Positions 43,287 to 51,764 of a stretch of 64,000 nt of DNA are shown here, in pieces; position 1 is the first letter of the stretch; each line of letters opens with the position of its first letter. The notes under the pieces were generated by a model. That model searched no databases. It saw only the letters and a list, made by a program, of their open reading frames with translations, and had not been told where the DNA came from. Position numbers and translations under genes: made by a program. This DNA comes from Clostridium sporogenes (GTDB taxonomy: Bacteria; Bacillota; Clostridia; Clostridiales; Clostridiaceae): the NCBI RefSeq assembly GCF_001020205.1, contig NZ_CP011663.1, positions 186,001-250,000 on the forward strand, written 5' to 3'.

Positions 43287-44324
43287 TTGGAATATATAAA
43301 GGAAGTAAATATTAATGAGGCTATAATACATATATTAGATAATAATAGTGAGGAACCTATATTAAATGAATATAAATTAAGATTGGATGATGAAATATAT
43401 AAGTTTATATTAAAACATGTAGATAGATGTTTAAAGGATGAAGAATTGAGATATGCTATATTTAATGAGGAGAGAAATATAGTAAAAGAGCTTTCACAGG
43501 AATATTTAAATGGTCAAAATGATTTGTTAGATGTTTCTAAAGAGTTGGCTAGGCAACTTTTTATATTAATGAAGGGTAATGATAATATATCCTCCTGCGA
43601 TTTGATGATAGTTTCTATATCTACAGAATATGGACCAATGTTAGTTATATTAAAAATGGATTATGTTAAAAATTATATCCATGTAGTGGATATGGTAGAA
43701 GATAAGATAGGTATAGATATAGTGCCAGAATTTACAGGATTACCTGCAAGTGCTCAAAAGATACAAAAATGTGCATTCATAAAACCTATAAGAGAAGAGC
43801 AAGAATTTAATCTAATGGTTATAGATAAACAGAAAAAATCTAAAGATAGTGAAGAATATGGTTCAAACTATTTTATAAGTAAATATTTAGGGTGCAAGAT
43901 AGTAGAGAATGAAAGAGATGTTACAAAAAATTTTGTGAAAGCTACGGAAAAGTGGGCTAAGTCTAATTTAAATGAAAATGCAGATACCTCAGAAAAAATA
44001 ATAAGAACAGTAAATAAGCTATTAAAAGAAGAAGACACTATAGATGTAAAAGAAGTTTCTAATAATATATTTGGAGAAAATCCTGATATTAAATTAAATT
44101 ATGAAGGTTTTATTTCTCAGCAAGGAGTAAAAGATAAAATATCCGTAGACAAAGAATGGGTAGATAAAAAATTTAAAAGAATAAGAGTAAAGATAGATAA
44201 GGATATTGATTTATATATAGATGAAGAATCTTATCACGATGAGTCAAGGTTTGAAGTAAAAAGAGTAGGGGATGGGTCTGTAAATATTATGATTAAAAAT
44301 GTTTATAATTATATGCAAAAGTAG
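43287..44324 (+). CDS. Nucleoid-associated protein, NdpA/YejK family
   Basis: This 345-residue protein has the layout of the 37-kDa nucleoid-associated family. The N-terminal region shows EYIKEVNINEAIIHILDNNS and the centre CDLMIVSISTEYGPMLVILKMDYVKNY. The latter half has YFISKYLGCKIVENERDVT and KISVDKEWVDKKFKRIRVKID. It is expected to bind the chromosome; a precise role in Firmicutes is not known. AAGGAG with eight-base spacing supports TTG 43287 over GTG 43278. It is a single gene with its own terminator. Confidence 0.85.
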   Translation: MEYIKEVNINEAIIHILDNNSEEPILNEYKLRLDDEIYKFILKHVDRCLKDEELRYAIFNEERNIVKELSQEYLNGQNDLLDVSKELARQLFILMKGNDNISSCDLMIVSISTEYGPMLVILKMDYVKNYIHVVDMVEDKIGIDIVPEFTGLPASAQKIQKCAFIKPIREEQEFNLMVIDKQKKSKDSEEYGSNYFISKYLGCKIVENERDVTKNFVKATEKWAKSNLNENADTSEKIIRTVNKLLKEEDTIDVKEVSNNIFGENPDIKLNYEGFISQQGVKDKISVDKEWVDKKFKRIRVKIDKDIDLYIDEESYHDESRFEVKRVGDGSVNIMIKNVYNYMQK

Positions 44325-44391
44325 ACATTTACAATTTAAAAATAAAAAATTTATATAATAATTACTTAAAAGATGTGAATTAATAATAGAA

Positions 44392-44440
44392 GAATAGTAG
44401 ATAGATTTATTTTTAATACAGATCTATCTACTATTATATT
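44392..44440. terminator. Terminator between the nucleoid protein gene and fba
   Basis: AATAGTAGATAGAT and ATCTATCTACTATT form a 14-bp stem, with AT-rich tails on both sides, between convergent genes. Confidence 0.85.
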
Positions 44441-44471
44441 AATTATTAATATAGCCTAATAATTATTTTAT

Positions 44472-45398
44472 TTATTTTAAAGAATCAGTTGAACCTAAGA
44501 CATTTTTTATTTTATCTTCAACGATTTTTTCTATTCTTGCTCTACCTTCACCTAAGTATTTTCTTGGGTCGAATTGTTTTGGATCTTCAGAAAGAACTTT
44601 TCTTATACCAGCTGTCATAGCTAATCTTAAATCTGTATCCATGTTTATTTTACATACTGCCATAGAAGATGCTTTTCTAAGCATATCAGCTGGAACTCCC
44701 TTAGCTCCTTTTATTTCTCCACCGTATTTGTTACAAGTATCAACAGATTCTGGATCTACAGAAGATGCTCCGTGAAGAACTATTGGATATCCAGGTAATT
44801 TTGTTTGGATTTCTTCTAATATATCAAATCTTAATTGAGCTTCTCCAGCAAATTTGTAAGCACCATGACTTGTTCCTATAGCTATTGCTAAAGAATCAAC
44901 ACCTGTTCTATTTACGAAGTCTACTGCTTGTTCTGGATCAGTGTAGATATGTACATCACTTTGTACATCATCTTCTACTCCTGCTAGTACTCCTAATTCG
45001 GCTTCAACTACAACACCGTGAGAGTGAGCATATTCTACAACTTCTTTAGTTTTAGCCACATTTTCTTCGTAATCATAATGAGAACCATCAAACATTACAG
45101 AAGTAAATCCGCTGTCGATAGCTAGTTTTACAACATCTAAGCTTGCACCATGATCTAAATGTAGGGCTACATCTATTCCAGTATCATTTATAGCTGCATC
45201 TACCATTGCTTTTAAGTATTTAGGACCAGCATATTTTAAAGCCCCTGCAGATACTTGTAGTATAACAGCTGAGTTTGCAGCTTTAGCAGAATTTACAACT
45301 CCTTGTAATATTTCCATATTGTTAATGTTGAATGCTCCTATAGCATACTTACCTTCATAAGCTTTTTTAAACATTTCTTTAGTTGTTACTAATGCCAT
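44472..45398 (-). CDS. fba: Class II fructose-1,6-bisphosphate aldolase
   Basis: This 308-residue zinc enzyme of glycolysis splits fructose 1,6-bisphosphate into two triose phosphates. It has GAFNINNMEI near the start, the catalytic/zinc motif LHLDHGAS (His80, Asp82, His83), VEAELGVLAGVEDDV, IAIGTSHGAYKF and VLHGASSV. GGAAGGTGG precedes the ATG. It is monocistronic, with a leader containing a short GTCCC palindrome. Confidence 0.98.
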   Translation of the reverse strand: MALVTTKEMFKKAYEGKYAIGAFNINNMEILQGVVNSAKAANSAVILQVSAGALKYAGPKYLKAMVDAAINDTGIDVALHLDHGASLDVVKLAIDSGFTSVMFDGSHYDYEENVAKTKEVVEYAHSHGVVVEAELGVLAGVEDDVQSDVHIYTDPEQAVDFVNRTGVDSLAIAIGTSHGAYKFAGEAQLRFDILEEIQTKLPGYPIVLHGASSVDPESVDTCNKYGGEIKGAKGVPADMLRKASSMAVCKINMDTDLRLAMTAGIRKVLSEDPKQFDPRKYLGEGRARIEKIVEDKIKNVLGSTDSLK

Positions 45399-45450
45399 TT
45401 AAAATTCCACCTTCCAAAAATAAATTTAAAACAAATATATAGGGATGTTT

Positions 45451-45469
45451 AAAGTCCCTATGGGACTTT
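45451..45469 (-). promoter_or_regulatory. Short palindrome in the fba leader
   Basis: AAAGTCCC and GGGACTTT form an 8-bp stem with a three-base loop, 53 bases upstream of fba on the minus strand. No T run follows in the direction of transcription. It could be a protein-binding site or an mRNA-stabilising hairpin. Confidence 0.45.
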
Positions 45470-45623
45470 TGTTTAATAACTATAATTACATTATAAATTA
45501 TTACTTAGATATTTTCCACAATTTAATTATAATTCATTTATATATTTTTTAAAAGTGCAATAAATGAATTATGAGTATTATATATTATATTAGTATATAC
45601 TTATATATGAAAACGCATTAATA

Positions 45624-46004
45624 CTATACTATATTTTCTATATTTATTTTTTCCATTTTAATAATATGTTCTAATAAAAATTTAACTACATGGATAGAAG
45701 CTAATGATTCATCTTCACTTTTACATTTTACATATTGAGTAAGTTTCCATAATTCATTATTTATATTATCTATTTCTGAATGATTTATAACCATAGAAAT
45801 AACAAAATGGTTGTCTTGCCAGTCATTAAATAGTTCCAAGGATTTACCATATGCTTTTTCCCAGGATTCAGAAGAAACTAGTTCTTCTAATTCATCGCAT
45901 TGATTCATGAAATTTTTACAAGTAGTATTTAGTTTAAATGAATAGTTAACAAGAGTAAAAATTAGAATTAAAAATAATATAAATGATGTTATACTCCTTT
46001 TGAT
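45624..46004 (-). CDS. DUF4363-like membrane-anchored protein with non-standard start
   Basis: The first in-frame ATG (45908) would give 94 residues. Upstream the frame stays open and encodes a clear membrane anchor (SFILFLILIFTLVNYSF) back to a stop, with no ATG, GTG or TTG. An AGGTGG site sits four bases before an ATC codon at 46002-46004, so ATC (or the ATT before it) may serve as start, giving 126 residues. The soluble part (WEKAYGKSLELFNDWQ, NELWKLTQYVKC) fits DUF4363. It follows the DUF421 gene by 20 bases. Confidence 0.7.
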   Translation of the reverse strand: MKRSITSFILFLILIFTLVNYSFKLNTTCKNFMNQCDELEELVSSESWEKAYGKSLELFNDWQDNHFVISMVINHSEIDNINNELWKLTQYVKCKSEDESLASIHVVKFLLEHIIKMEKINIENIV

Positions 46005-46024
46005 AATACCACCTACTTATATTT

Positions 46025-46693
46025 TTATTTTTTTTGATAATATAAATTACCCTTAGAATTCAGAATAGCTATTAATAGCTCATCATAAGAACTAATATTA
46101 TCTTTTTTTAATTTGTTTTCTAACCACTTTTCATCTTTTTTTATTAACTTTAAATTATTTTTGTTAATTTTTCCATCTAATATTAATGTTACAGGCAATC
46201 GTTCTTGAGTAAATTGCAGGGATAAATCTTTTTTAGTAACAGGTGATTCTCCTGTTTTAGGGATTATAGATAATTGACCACTAGTTTCTAAAATTGCATA
46301 TTCTATATTTTCTAAATCATAATATCCTTGGAGTCTTAGTTCTTCCATTAAATCGTTTATGTTGAATCTTTGATTTTTTAATTCTTGAAAGTCTATTTTC
46401 CCTTTTTCTATTAATATACTAGGTTCTCCGTTAATTAAGCTTCTTATTTTTTCGCTTTTAAGTTGAATAAGAGAAAACAAGTTTTGAAGTATTAAAAGAG
46501 TTAATATAGGAACTATTCCGTGTAATAAGGGTATACGAGAATCTTGCATGGGCAGTGACGCCAATTCTGATATCATTATGGTTATAGCTAACTCAAAAGG
46601 TTCCAATTCACCTATTTGTTTTTTACCCATTAGTCTCATAGATAATATAACCAAAAGATATAAAATTATAGTTCTGATTAAGACTATAAACAT
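46025..46693 (-). CDS. DUF421 (YetF-like) membrane protein
   Basis: This 222-residue protein has about three N-terminal membrane segments (VLIRTIILYLLVILSMRLMG) with the family motif GKKQIGELEPFELAITIMIS, and a cytoplasmic YetF domain (SLINGEPSILIEKGKID; LMEELRLQGYYDLENIEYAI). YetF-type proteins are common in spore-formers and several are made in sporulation; molecular function is not settled. AAGGAGGT six bases upstream supports ATG 46693. It is probably in an operon with the DUF4363 gene. Confidence 0.92.
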   Translation of the reverse strand: MFIVLIRTIILYLLVILSMRLMGKKQIGELEPFELAITIMISELASLPMQDSRIPLLHGIVPILTLLILQNLFSLIQLKSEKIRSLINGEPSILIEKGKIDFQELKNQRFNINDLMEELRLQGYYDLENIEYAILETSGQLSIIPKTGESPVTKKDLSLQFTQERLPVTLILDGKINKNNLKLIKKDEKWLENKLKKDNISSYDELLIAILNSKGNLYYQKK

Positions 46694-46815
46694 ATGCAAA
46701 CCTCCTTATAATCATATTGTGGCAAATTTAAATAAAAATATGAATAAATATAGGTAACAAAAATAATGAATTGAATTATAATAGTATTACAGCCTAAAAT
46801 AAGGAGATGAATAAA

Positions 46816-48474
46816 ATGGAAGAAGTAAAGCTATATATGCCTAATGGTAGTAGTGTTCTAGTATATAGAGATAAAATCTTATATGATGTAGTAAAAGAAA
46901 ATAAATTAGAAGGAAATACACCTGTTGTATTAGGAAAAATAGATAAAGAATATTATGAATTAACTTCCAAAGTAAAAAAAGAAGGATTATTCACCCCTAT
47001 AGATATAACAGAGAAAATTGGATTGAATACTTATATTAGAACTTTACAGTTTATATTCATAAAAGCGGTTTTAGATTTATATCCTGAAGCCACTGTTGTT
47101 ATAGAACATTCTTTAGGTAAAGGATTATATGGTGAAGTTCATAAAAATATATTATTAAATGAAAATGATATATTAAAAATTAAAAACAATATGAAAGAAA
47201 TAATAAATAAAAATATAGAAATAAAAAAAGTTTCTGTTAAAAAAGAAAAAGCTATAGAAATATTTAAACAATATGGAATGGAAGATAAAGTTAGACTTTT
47301 AAATCATATTTCAAATAAAGAAGTGAAATTGTATGAATTAGATGGAAGATATGATTATTTTTATGGACCTATGGCATATTCAACAGGAGCAATTAAAAAT
47401 TTTGATGTTATGTATTATGATCCGGGTTTTATATTAAGATATCCTAGGAACAAGGATCCCTTTAATATTCCAGAGTTTGTTGAGTATAAAAAACTTTCAA
47501 AAATATTTAGAGAAACGGAAAGATGGGGAAAAATTTTAGGTGTAGGAGATTTAGGTGCATTAAATGATAAAGTAGTAAATGGTGAAATAAAAGATATAAT
47601 AAGAGTATCAGAGGCCCTGCATGAAAAGAAAATAGCAAACATAGCAGATATGATATATGATAAAGAGAACATAAAAATGGTATTAATATCAGGGCCTTCA
47701 TCATCAGGAAAAACTACTTTTGCTAATAGATTAGGAATTCAATTAAGAGTTAACGCTTTGGTTCCTGTGCCTATTTCATTAGATAATTATTTTGTTAATA
47801 GAGAGGATACTCCAAAAGATGAAAATGGAGAATATGATTTTGAATCTATTGATGCTCTAGATATAGATTTATTTAATGAAAATTTGAAACGTATATTAAA
47901 GGGAGAAGAGGTAGAAATACCTACTTTCAATTTTAAAAAAGGGAAAAGAGAATACAATGGTAAAAAGATAAAACTTCCTAAAAATGGGATACTTATTGTA
48001 GAAGGAATACATGGATTAAATCCAATATTAACAAGAGAGATAAATGATAAAAATAAGTTTAAGATATATATAAGTGCATTAACTCAGTTAAACATAGATA
48101 ACCATAATAGAGTATCTACAACAGATGTAAGAATAATAAGAAGATTAGTTAGAGATTATTTATCAAGAGGATATGGAGGAGAAGAAACCTTAAAGATGTG
48201 GCCATCTATAAAAAGAGGAGAAGATAGGAATATATTTGTATTTCAAGAAAATGCAGATGTAATGTTTAATTCTACAATAGTGTATGAGCTTTGTATATTA
48301 AAAAAATATGCACTTGCAGAACTTAATAAAATAGATAAGGATAGTACTGTTTATTATGATGCGCTTAAATTAAAGAGTTTTTTAAATTTCTTTAAAGAAG
48401 TTGATATGAGTTTAGTTCCAGATAACTCTATATTAAGAGAATTTATAGGTGGAAGTTGTTTTTACGAATATTAA
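46816..48474 (+). CDS. Nucleoside kinase with ThrRS-like N-terminal domains
   Basis: This 552-residue protein joins a TGS-like start (EEVKLYMPNGSSVLVYRD), a region resembling the threonyl-tRNA synthetase editing domain (VVIEHSLGKGLYGEVH), and a uridine kinase-like P-loop domain (SGPSSSGKTTFANRL from about residue 292, LDNYFVNREDTPKDENGEY, RRLVRDYLSRGY). This combined layout is known in clostridia and related bacteria. It probably phosphorylates a nucleoside; which one is not shown. AAGGAG nine bases upstream supports ATG 46816 over 46807. A hairpin follows. Confidence 0.92.
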   Translation: MEEVKLYMPNGSSVLVYRDKILYDVVKENKLEGNTPVVLGKIDKEYYELTSKVKKEGLFTPIDITEKIGLNTYIRTLQFIFIKAVLDLYPEATVVIEHSLGKGLYGEVHKNILLNENDILKIKNNMKEIINKNIEIKKVSVKKEKAIEIFKQYGMEDKVRLLNHISNKEVKLYELDGRYDYFYGPMAYSTGAIKNFDVMYYDPGFILRYPRNKDPFNIPEFVEYKKLSKIFRETERWGKILGVGDLGALNDKVVNGEIKDIIRVSEALHEKKIANIADMIYDKENIKMVLISGPSSSGKTTFANRLGIQLRVNALVPVPISLDNYFVNREDTPKDENGEYDFESIDALDIDLFNENLKRILKGEEVEIPTFNFKKGKREYNGKKIKLPKNGILIVEGIHGLNPILTREINDKNKFKIYISALTQLNIDNHNRVSTTDVRIIRRLVRDYLSRGYGGEETLKMWPSIKRGEDRNIFVFQENADVMFNSTIVYELCILKKYALAELNKIDKDSTVYYDALKLKSFLNFFKEVDMSLVPDNSILREFIGGSCFYEY

Positions 48475-48505
48475 GGAAGTTGCTACGCAACTTCCTTATA
48501 TTGTT
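48473..48505 (+). terminator. Hairpin after the nucleoside kinase gene
   Basis: AAGGAAGTTG and CAACTTCCTT form a perfect 10-bp stem with a five-base loop. The following tail is only weakly T-rich. Confidence 0.7.
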
Positions 48506-48604
48506 TAGTAACAACTTTATGAGATAAGAATAAAATGAATATAAATAAAGATATTTAAAAAAATATACTATGGAAATTACAAAAAATTTAAAGAGGTGAA
48601 AAAA

Positions 48605-48766
48605 ATGGAGTTATTTTATCCAGATGAATATTTTTTAGAATTGCTAGAAGAGGATTTATATAATTTTAATAAAGAAAGTTACGATAATTTGACAGTAAAT
48701 ATAGAGTTAGACTCAAGTGTGGATGAATTAAATGGCGAATATTTAAAAAGTATAAAAGAGATTTAA
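48605..48766 (+). CDS. Small acidic hypothetical protein, 53 residues
   Basis: An ATG at 48605, seven bases after AGAGGTG, opens a 53-codon frame ending in TAA. The peptide (MELFYPDEYFLELLEEDLYN...) is acidic, has no membrane segment and no Cys. The codon use matches neighbouring genes and a terminator follows 44 bases later. I do not recognise the family. The strong ribosome binding site is the main evidence that it is real. Confidence 0.6.
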   Translation: MELFYPDEYFLELLEEDLYNFNKESYDNLTVNIELDSSVDELNGEYLKSIKEI

Positions 48767-48809
48767 TATGAAAAACATAGATTTTAATGTACTTAAGTTA
48801 TTAATAATA

Positions 48810-48838
48810 AAAAAATCGTGGAAAACCACGATTTTTTA
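48810..48838. terminator. Bidirectional terminator
   Basis: AAAAAATCGTGG and CCACGATTTTTT form a 12-bp stem with a four-base loop, with T runs on both strands. It serves the small ORF and the convergent pssA. Confidence 0.95.
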
Positions 48839-49357
48839 GAATTTCTTTAATTTTACATTACTAACCATAAGATAAGATAATGTTATTATTAAGATTACAG
48901 TTAAACTTGAAGCTCCAATTCTATTTAAGCTAATTAAACAATATAGAGCCATAAACATACCAGCTAAGGTTATTGGTATACCAGAAAAAGAACCATCAAA
49001 TTCAGTAATATTATATCTAGCAAGTCTGTATGCTCCGGCTATAGGGAACATTAATACTAATAAATAACCTAGTATCCCTAAATTGCTAAAATTATAAATG
49101 TGAAAAGTTAATATAGAAGGTGCTACACCAAAAGAAACTAAATCAGCTAAAGAATCTAATTCTTTACCAATAGCACTATCAACCTTTAAGAACCTAGCAA
49201 CTCTTCCATCATATCTATCCATTAAACCTGCAATTAGTATAAATAAAGCAGCCCATTTATAGTTTTGTTGAAATGTCATCATTAAAGACATAACTCCACA
49301 ACCTAAATTTCCTAAAGTAAAAGCATTTGGTACGGCACTTTTTGCTATTTTTGCCAT
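48836..49357 (-). CDS. pssA: CDP-diacylglycerol-serine O-phosphatidyltransferase
   Basis: This 173-residue multi-pass membrane enzyme has the complete CDP-alcohol phosphotransferase motif D50-G-x2-A-R-x8-G64-x3-D68-x3-D72 (in DRYDGRVARF and GKELDSLAD). The N-terminal region (PNAFTLGNLGCGVMSLM) is typical of Firmicute PssA rather than PgsA. It makes phosphatidylserine, the precursor of phosphatidylethanolamine. TTAGGAGTGAT precedes the ATG. Confidence 0.95.
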   Translation of the reverse strand: MAKIAKSAVPNAFTLGNLGCGVMSLMMTFQQNYKWAALFILIAGLMDRYDGRVARFLKVDSAIGKELDSLADLVSFGVAPSILTFHIYNFSNLGILGYLLVLMFPIAGAYRLARYNITEFDGSFSGIPITLAGMFMALYCLISLNRIGASSLTVILIITLSYLMVSNVKLKKF

Positions 49358-49543
49358 TATATTATCACTCCTAAAAAAATATAATTCCTATTAATTGAAA
49401 TATATAATATTATACAACATTTTGCAAATATATTTAAGCTATAAATAGGATTAAAAACAAAAAATAATAATTAATTAAGAAATTCATAATAATTCTTAAA
49501 TAAAAAATAGGTATGTGGATAAACTATGCTTGGAGGTGTTATT

Positions 49544-49960
49544 ATGAAAGTTATGGACGTTATGACCCAAAATGTAGCAACAGTGAATAGAAATGATTCT
49601 GTAGAAAAGGCAGCGGGGCTTATGAGTGAGTATAATGTTGGATCTTTGCCTATTTGTGAAAATAATAAAGTGGTTGGAGTTATTACAGATAGAGATATAG
49701 CTTTAAGATCCGTAGCAAAGAGAGAAGATAATAATATTAAAGTTGGAGATATTATGACATCTAATCCTGTAGTGGCTAATAAAGATATGGATATACATGA
49801 TGCAGCTAGGATAATGAGTGAAAGACAAATAAGAAGATTACCTGTAGAGGATAACCAAAATATAGTAGGTATAGTTTCTTTAGGTGATATAGCTATAGAA
49901 CCTAAACATGAAAATGAAGCCCAAAAAGCTTTAAGTGGTATTTCAGAGCAAAATAATTAG
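49544..49960 (+). CDS. Two-CBS-domain protein
   Basis: This 138-residue soluble protein consists of two CBS domains (VMDVMTQNVATVNRND... and GDIMTSNPVVANKD...) with the usual GVITDRDIALR and GIVSLGDIAIE ends. Stand-alone CBS pairs bind adenine nucleotides and can regulate partners; the partner is unknown. The open frame starts at 49526, but TTGGAGGTG fits ATG 49544. A perfect DnaA-box-like TGTGGATAA lies at 49514-49522. Confidence 0.93.
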   Translation: MKVMDVMTQNVATVNRNDSVEKAAGLMSEYNVGSLPICENNKVVGVITDRDIALRSVAKREDNNIKVGDIMTSNPVVANKDMDIHDAARIMSERQIRRLPVEDNQNIVGIVSLGDIAIEPKHENEAQKALSGISEQNN

Positions 49961-50065
49961 GTTATAATATCCACAGGATTTATTGTTAAAATCTTGTGGA
50001 TTTGCTATTATATAATGGTACAACTAATTTAATTATAAAGTAAAAACTATAAGAGGAGATTTGAA

Positions 50066-50950
50066 ATGAGTAAGGTAAAATTTATCTATAACCCATATTC
50101 AGGAGAAAAGGCTATAATATCTCAAATAGACCAGGTGATAAGAATACATCAGAAATATGGATATGAAGTAGTGCCTTATAGGATAAGTTTAGAATATGAT
50201 CTTGATGATGCTTTTAAATCTATTGATGAAAGCTATAAGTATATATTGGTAGCAGGGGGAGACGGTACTGTAGATAATGTGGTAAATCATTTAAAAAAAT
50301 TTGCAATTGATCTTCCAATTGCAATATTACCTACAGGAACTGCTAATGATTTTGCTAAATTTATTGGTATGCCAATAAATGTTAGAGAGGCCTGCGAGCA
50401 AATATTAAAGAGCTCTGTAAAAAAGGTTGATTTAGGGAAAATAAATGATAAATATTTTATTAACGTTGCTAGCACAGGATTATTCACAGATGTATCCCAA
50501 AAAACCGATGTTAATTTAAAAAATACTATGGGCAAACTTGCTTACTATGTAAAAGGATTGGAACAACTTCCTAATTTTAGAAGATTAAAGATTAATGTTA
50601 AATCTGAGGAAGTTAATTTTGATGGAGACATGTATCTTATGATGGTCTTCAATGGACAAACAGCAGGTAATCTTCATATGGCTTATAAGGCAGAGGTTGA
50701 TGATGGCATGTTAGATGTAATAATAATAAAGGCTTGCGCTATTAAGGATATGATAGGATTATTTATAAAAATGATAAAAGGAGAACATCTAGAAGATGTA
50801 AATGCCTTAATATATTTTAAGACAAATAAGCTTATAATAGAATCTAATGAAGATATAGTTACAGATATAGATGGAGAAAGAGGCCCGGACTTTCCTTTAT
50901 GTATAGAATGTGTGAAGGAAGGTTTAGATATTTTAGGTATATTAGATTAA
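50066..50950 (+). CDS. Diacylglycerol kinase-family lipid kinase (YegS/BmrU type)
   Basis: This 294-residue enzyme has the family P-loop-like motif VAGGDGTVDNVVNHL, ILPTGTANDFAKFIGMP and a C-terminal beta-rich domain with LMMVFNGQTAGNLHMAY and DIDGERGPDFPL. Members phosphorylate diacylglycerol or related lipids at the membrane. The exact lipid is not clear. AAGAGGAGAT precedes the start. It probably works with the PssA/PlsC phospholipid pathway encoded in the same window. Confidence 0.92.
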   Translation: MSKVKFIYNPYSGEKAIISQIDQVIRIHQKYGYEVVPYRISLEYDLDDAFKSIDESYKYILVAGGDGTVDNVVNHLKKFAIDLPIAILPTGTANDFAKFIGMPINVREACEQILKSSVKKVDLGKINDKYFINVASTGLFTDVSQKTDVNLKNTMGKLAYYVKGLEQLPNFRRLKINVKSEEVNFDGDMYLMMVFNGQTAGNLHMAYKAEVDDGMLDVIIIKACAIKDMIGLFIKMIKGEHLEDVNALIYFKTNKLIIESNEDIVTDIDGERGPDFPLCIECVKEGLDILGILD

Positions 50951-51023
50951 TATAGTAATATTTTAATTTTAATTTTAATAAATATAAGTAGTAACATTGT
51001 TAAATTGGAGAGTTTATTTAATT

Positions 51024-51668
51024 ATGATAAATTTATTTATTTATATAGCAGCCATATTACTTATGTTTATTATATGTATACAAGGTGGAAAAGTAGCTTT
51101 TAAGGCACCTCATAAAATAAAAATTATATCTATAATAATATATTTTTTAATGATTTTAAGATTTATATCTTTAACCTTATTAGTATTTATTAGCAATATT
51201 AGAAATTTATATTGGCTAAAATGGATATATTTTTTAGATTTTATAGCTATACCTATAGCTATATTAATATGTTTTTATATATGTATAAAAAATAATAAAT
51301 TTAACTTAAATTATATAATTTCTATAACAGTATTAATAACTTTTATTTTGATGTTTTTTATGAGCAAATATAGTTTGAAAATAAATATGTTTAACGGACA
51401 GTACTATGTAATGGAATTATTAACACCTATTAATATGTACATGTTTTTTATAGTTATTAATTTAATATTTTTAATTTTATGTTTTATAAAACATAATAAT
51501 AAGTATATAAATAAAAATATATTATATTTAATGTTTTTTAGTACATTAGTAAATATATCAGATATCATACTAAGTTTTTTAAATATTAATATATTACCAC
51601 CTAATATATTAGGGAGTATTATTTGGATATATACTTTATATACAGCTGTGAATAAATTGATAAGGTAA
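51024..51668 (+). CDS. Unrecognised seven-helix-like membrane protein
   Basis: This protein of about 214 residues is very hydrophobic, with about seven predicted membrane segments and short Lys/Asn loops. The first helix begins MINLFIYIAAILLMFIICIQ. I see no known motif. GGAGAG upstream supports ATG 51024; an in-frame TTG at 50997 is the alternative start. It lies 73 bases after the lipid kinase gene and could be co-transcribed. Function unknown. Confidence 0.75.
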   Translation: MINLFIYIAAILLMFIICIQGGKVAFKAPHKIKIISIIIYFLMILRFISLTLLVFISNIRNLYWLKWIYFLDFIAIPIAILICFYICIKNNKFNLNYIISITVLITFILMFFMSKYSLKINMFNGQYYVMELLTPINMYMFFIVINLIFLILCFIKHNNKYINKNILYLMFFSTLVNISDIILSFLNINILPPNILGSIIWIYTLYTAVNKLIR

Positions 51669-51732
51669 AACTAAATTTATTTAACTATTTAATGGAGTAT
51701 AGAATTTATGATAATTTTTATTTAATAATATA

Positions 51733-51764
51733 TAAAAAATAAACAGCACTAGAGGCTGTTTATT
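51733..51764 (-). terminator. Terminator after ygiQ
   Basis: On the minus strand, AATAAACAGC and GCTGTTTATT form the stem and a TATTTTTTATA tail follows. It overlaps the last codons of the gene. Confidence 0.85.

Noticed and set aside
49963..50005. ATCCACAGGATT...AATCTTGTGGAT hairpin after the CBS gene as a terminator
   Set aside because: The stem is imperfect and no T run follows; the support is too weak to list as a feature.
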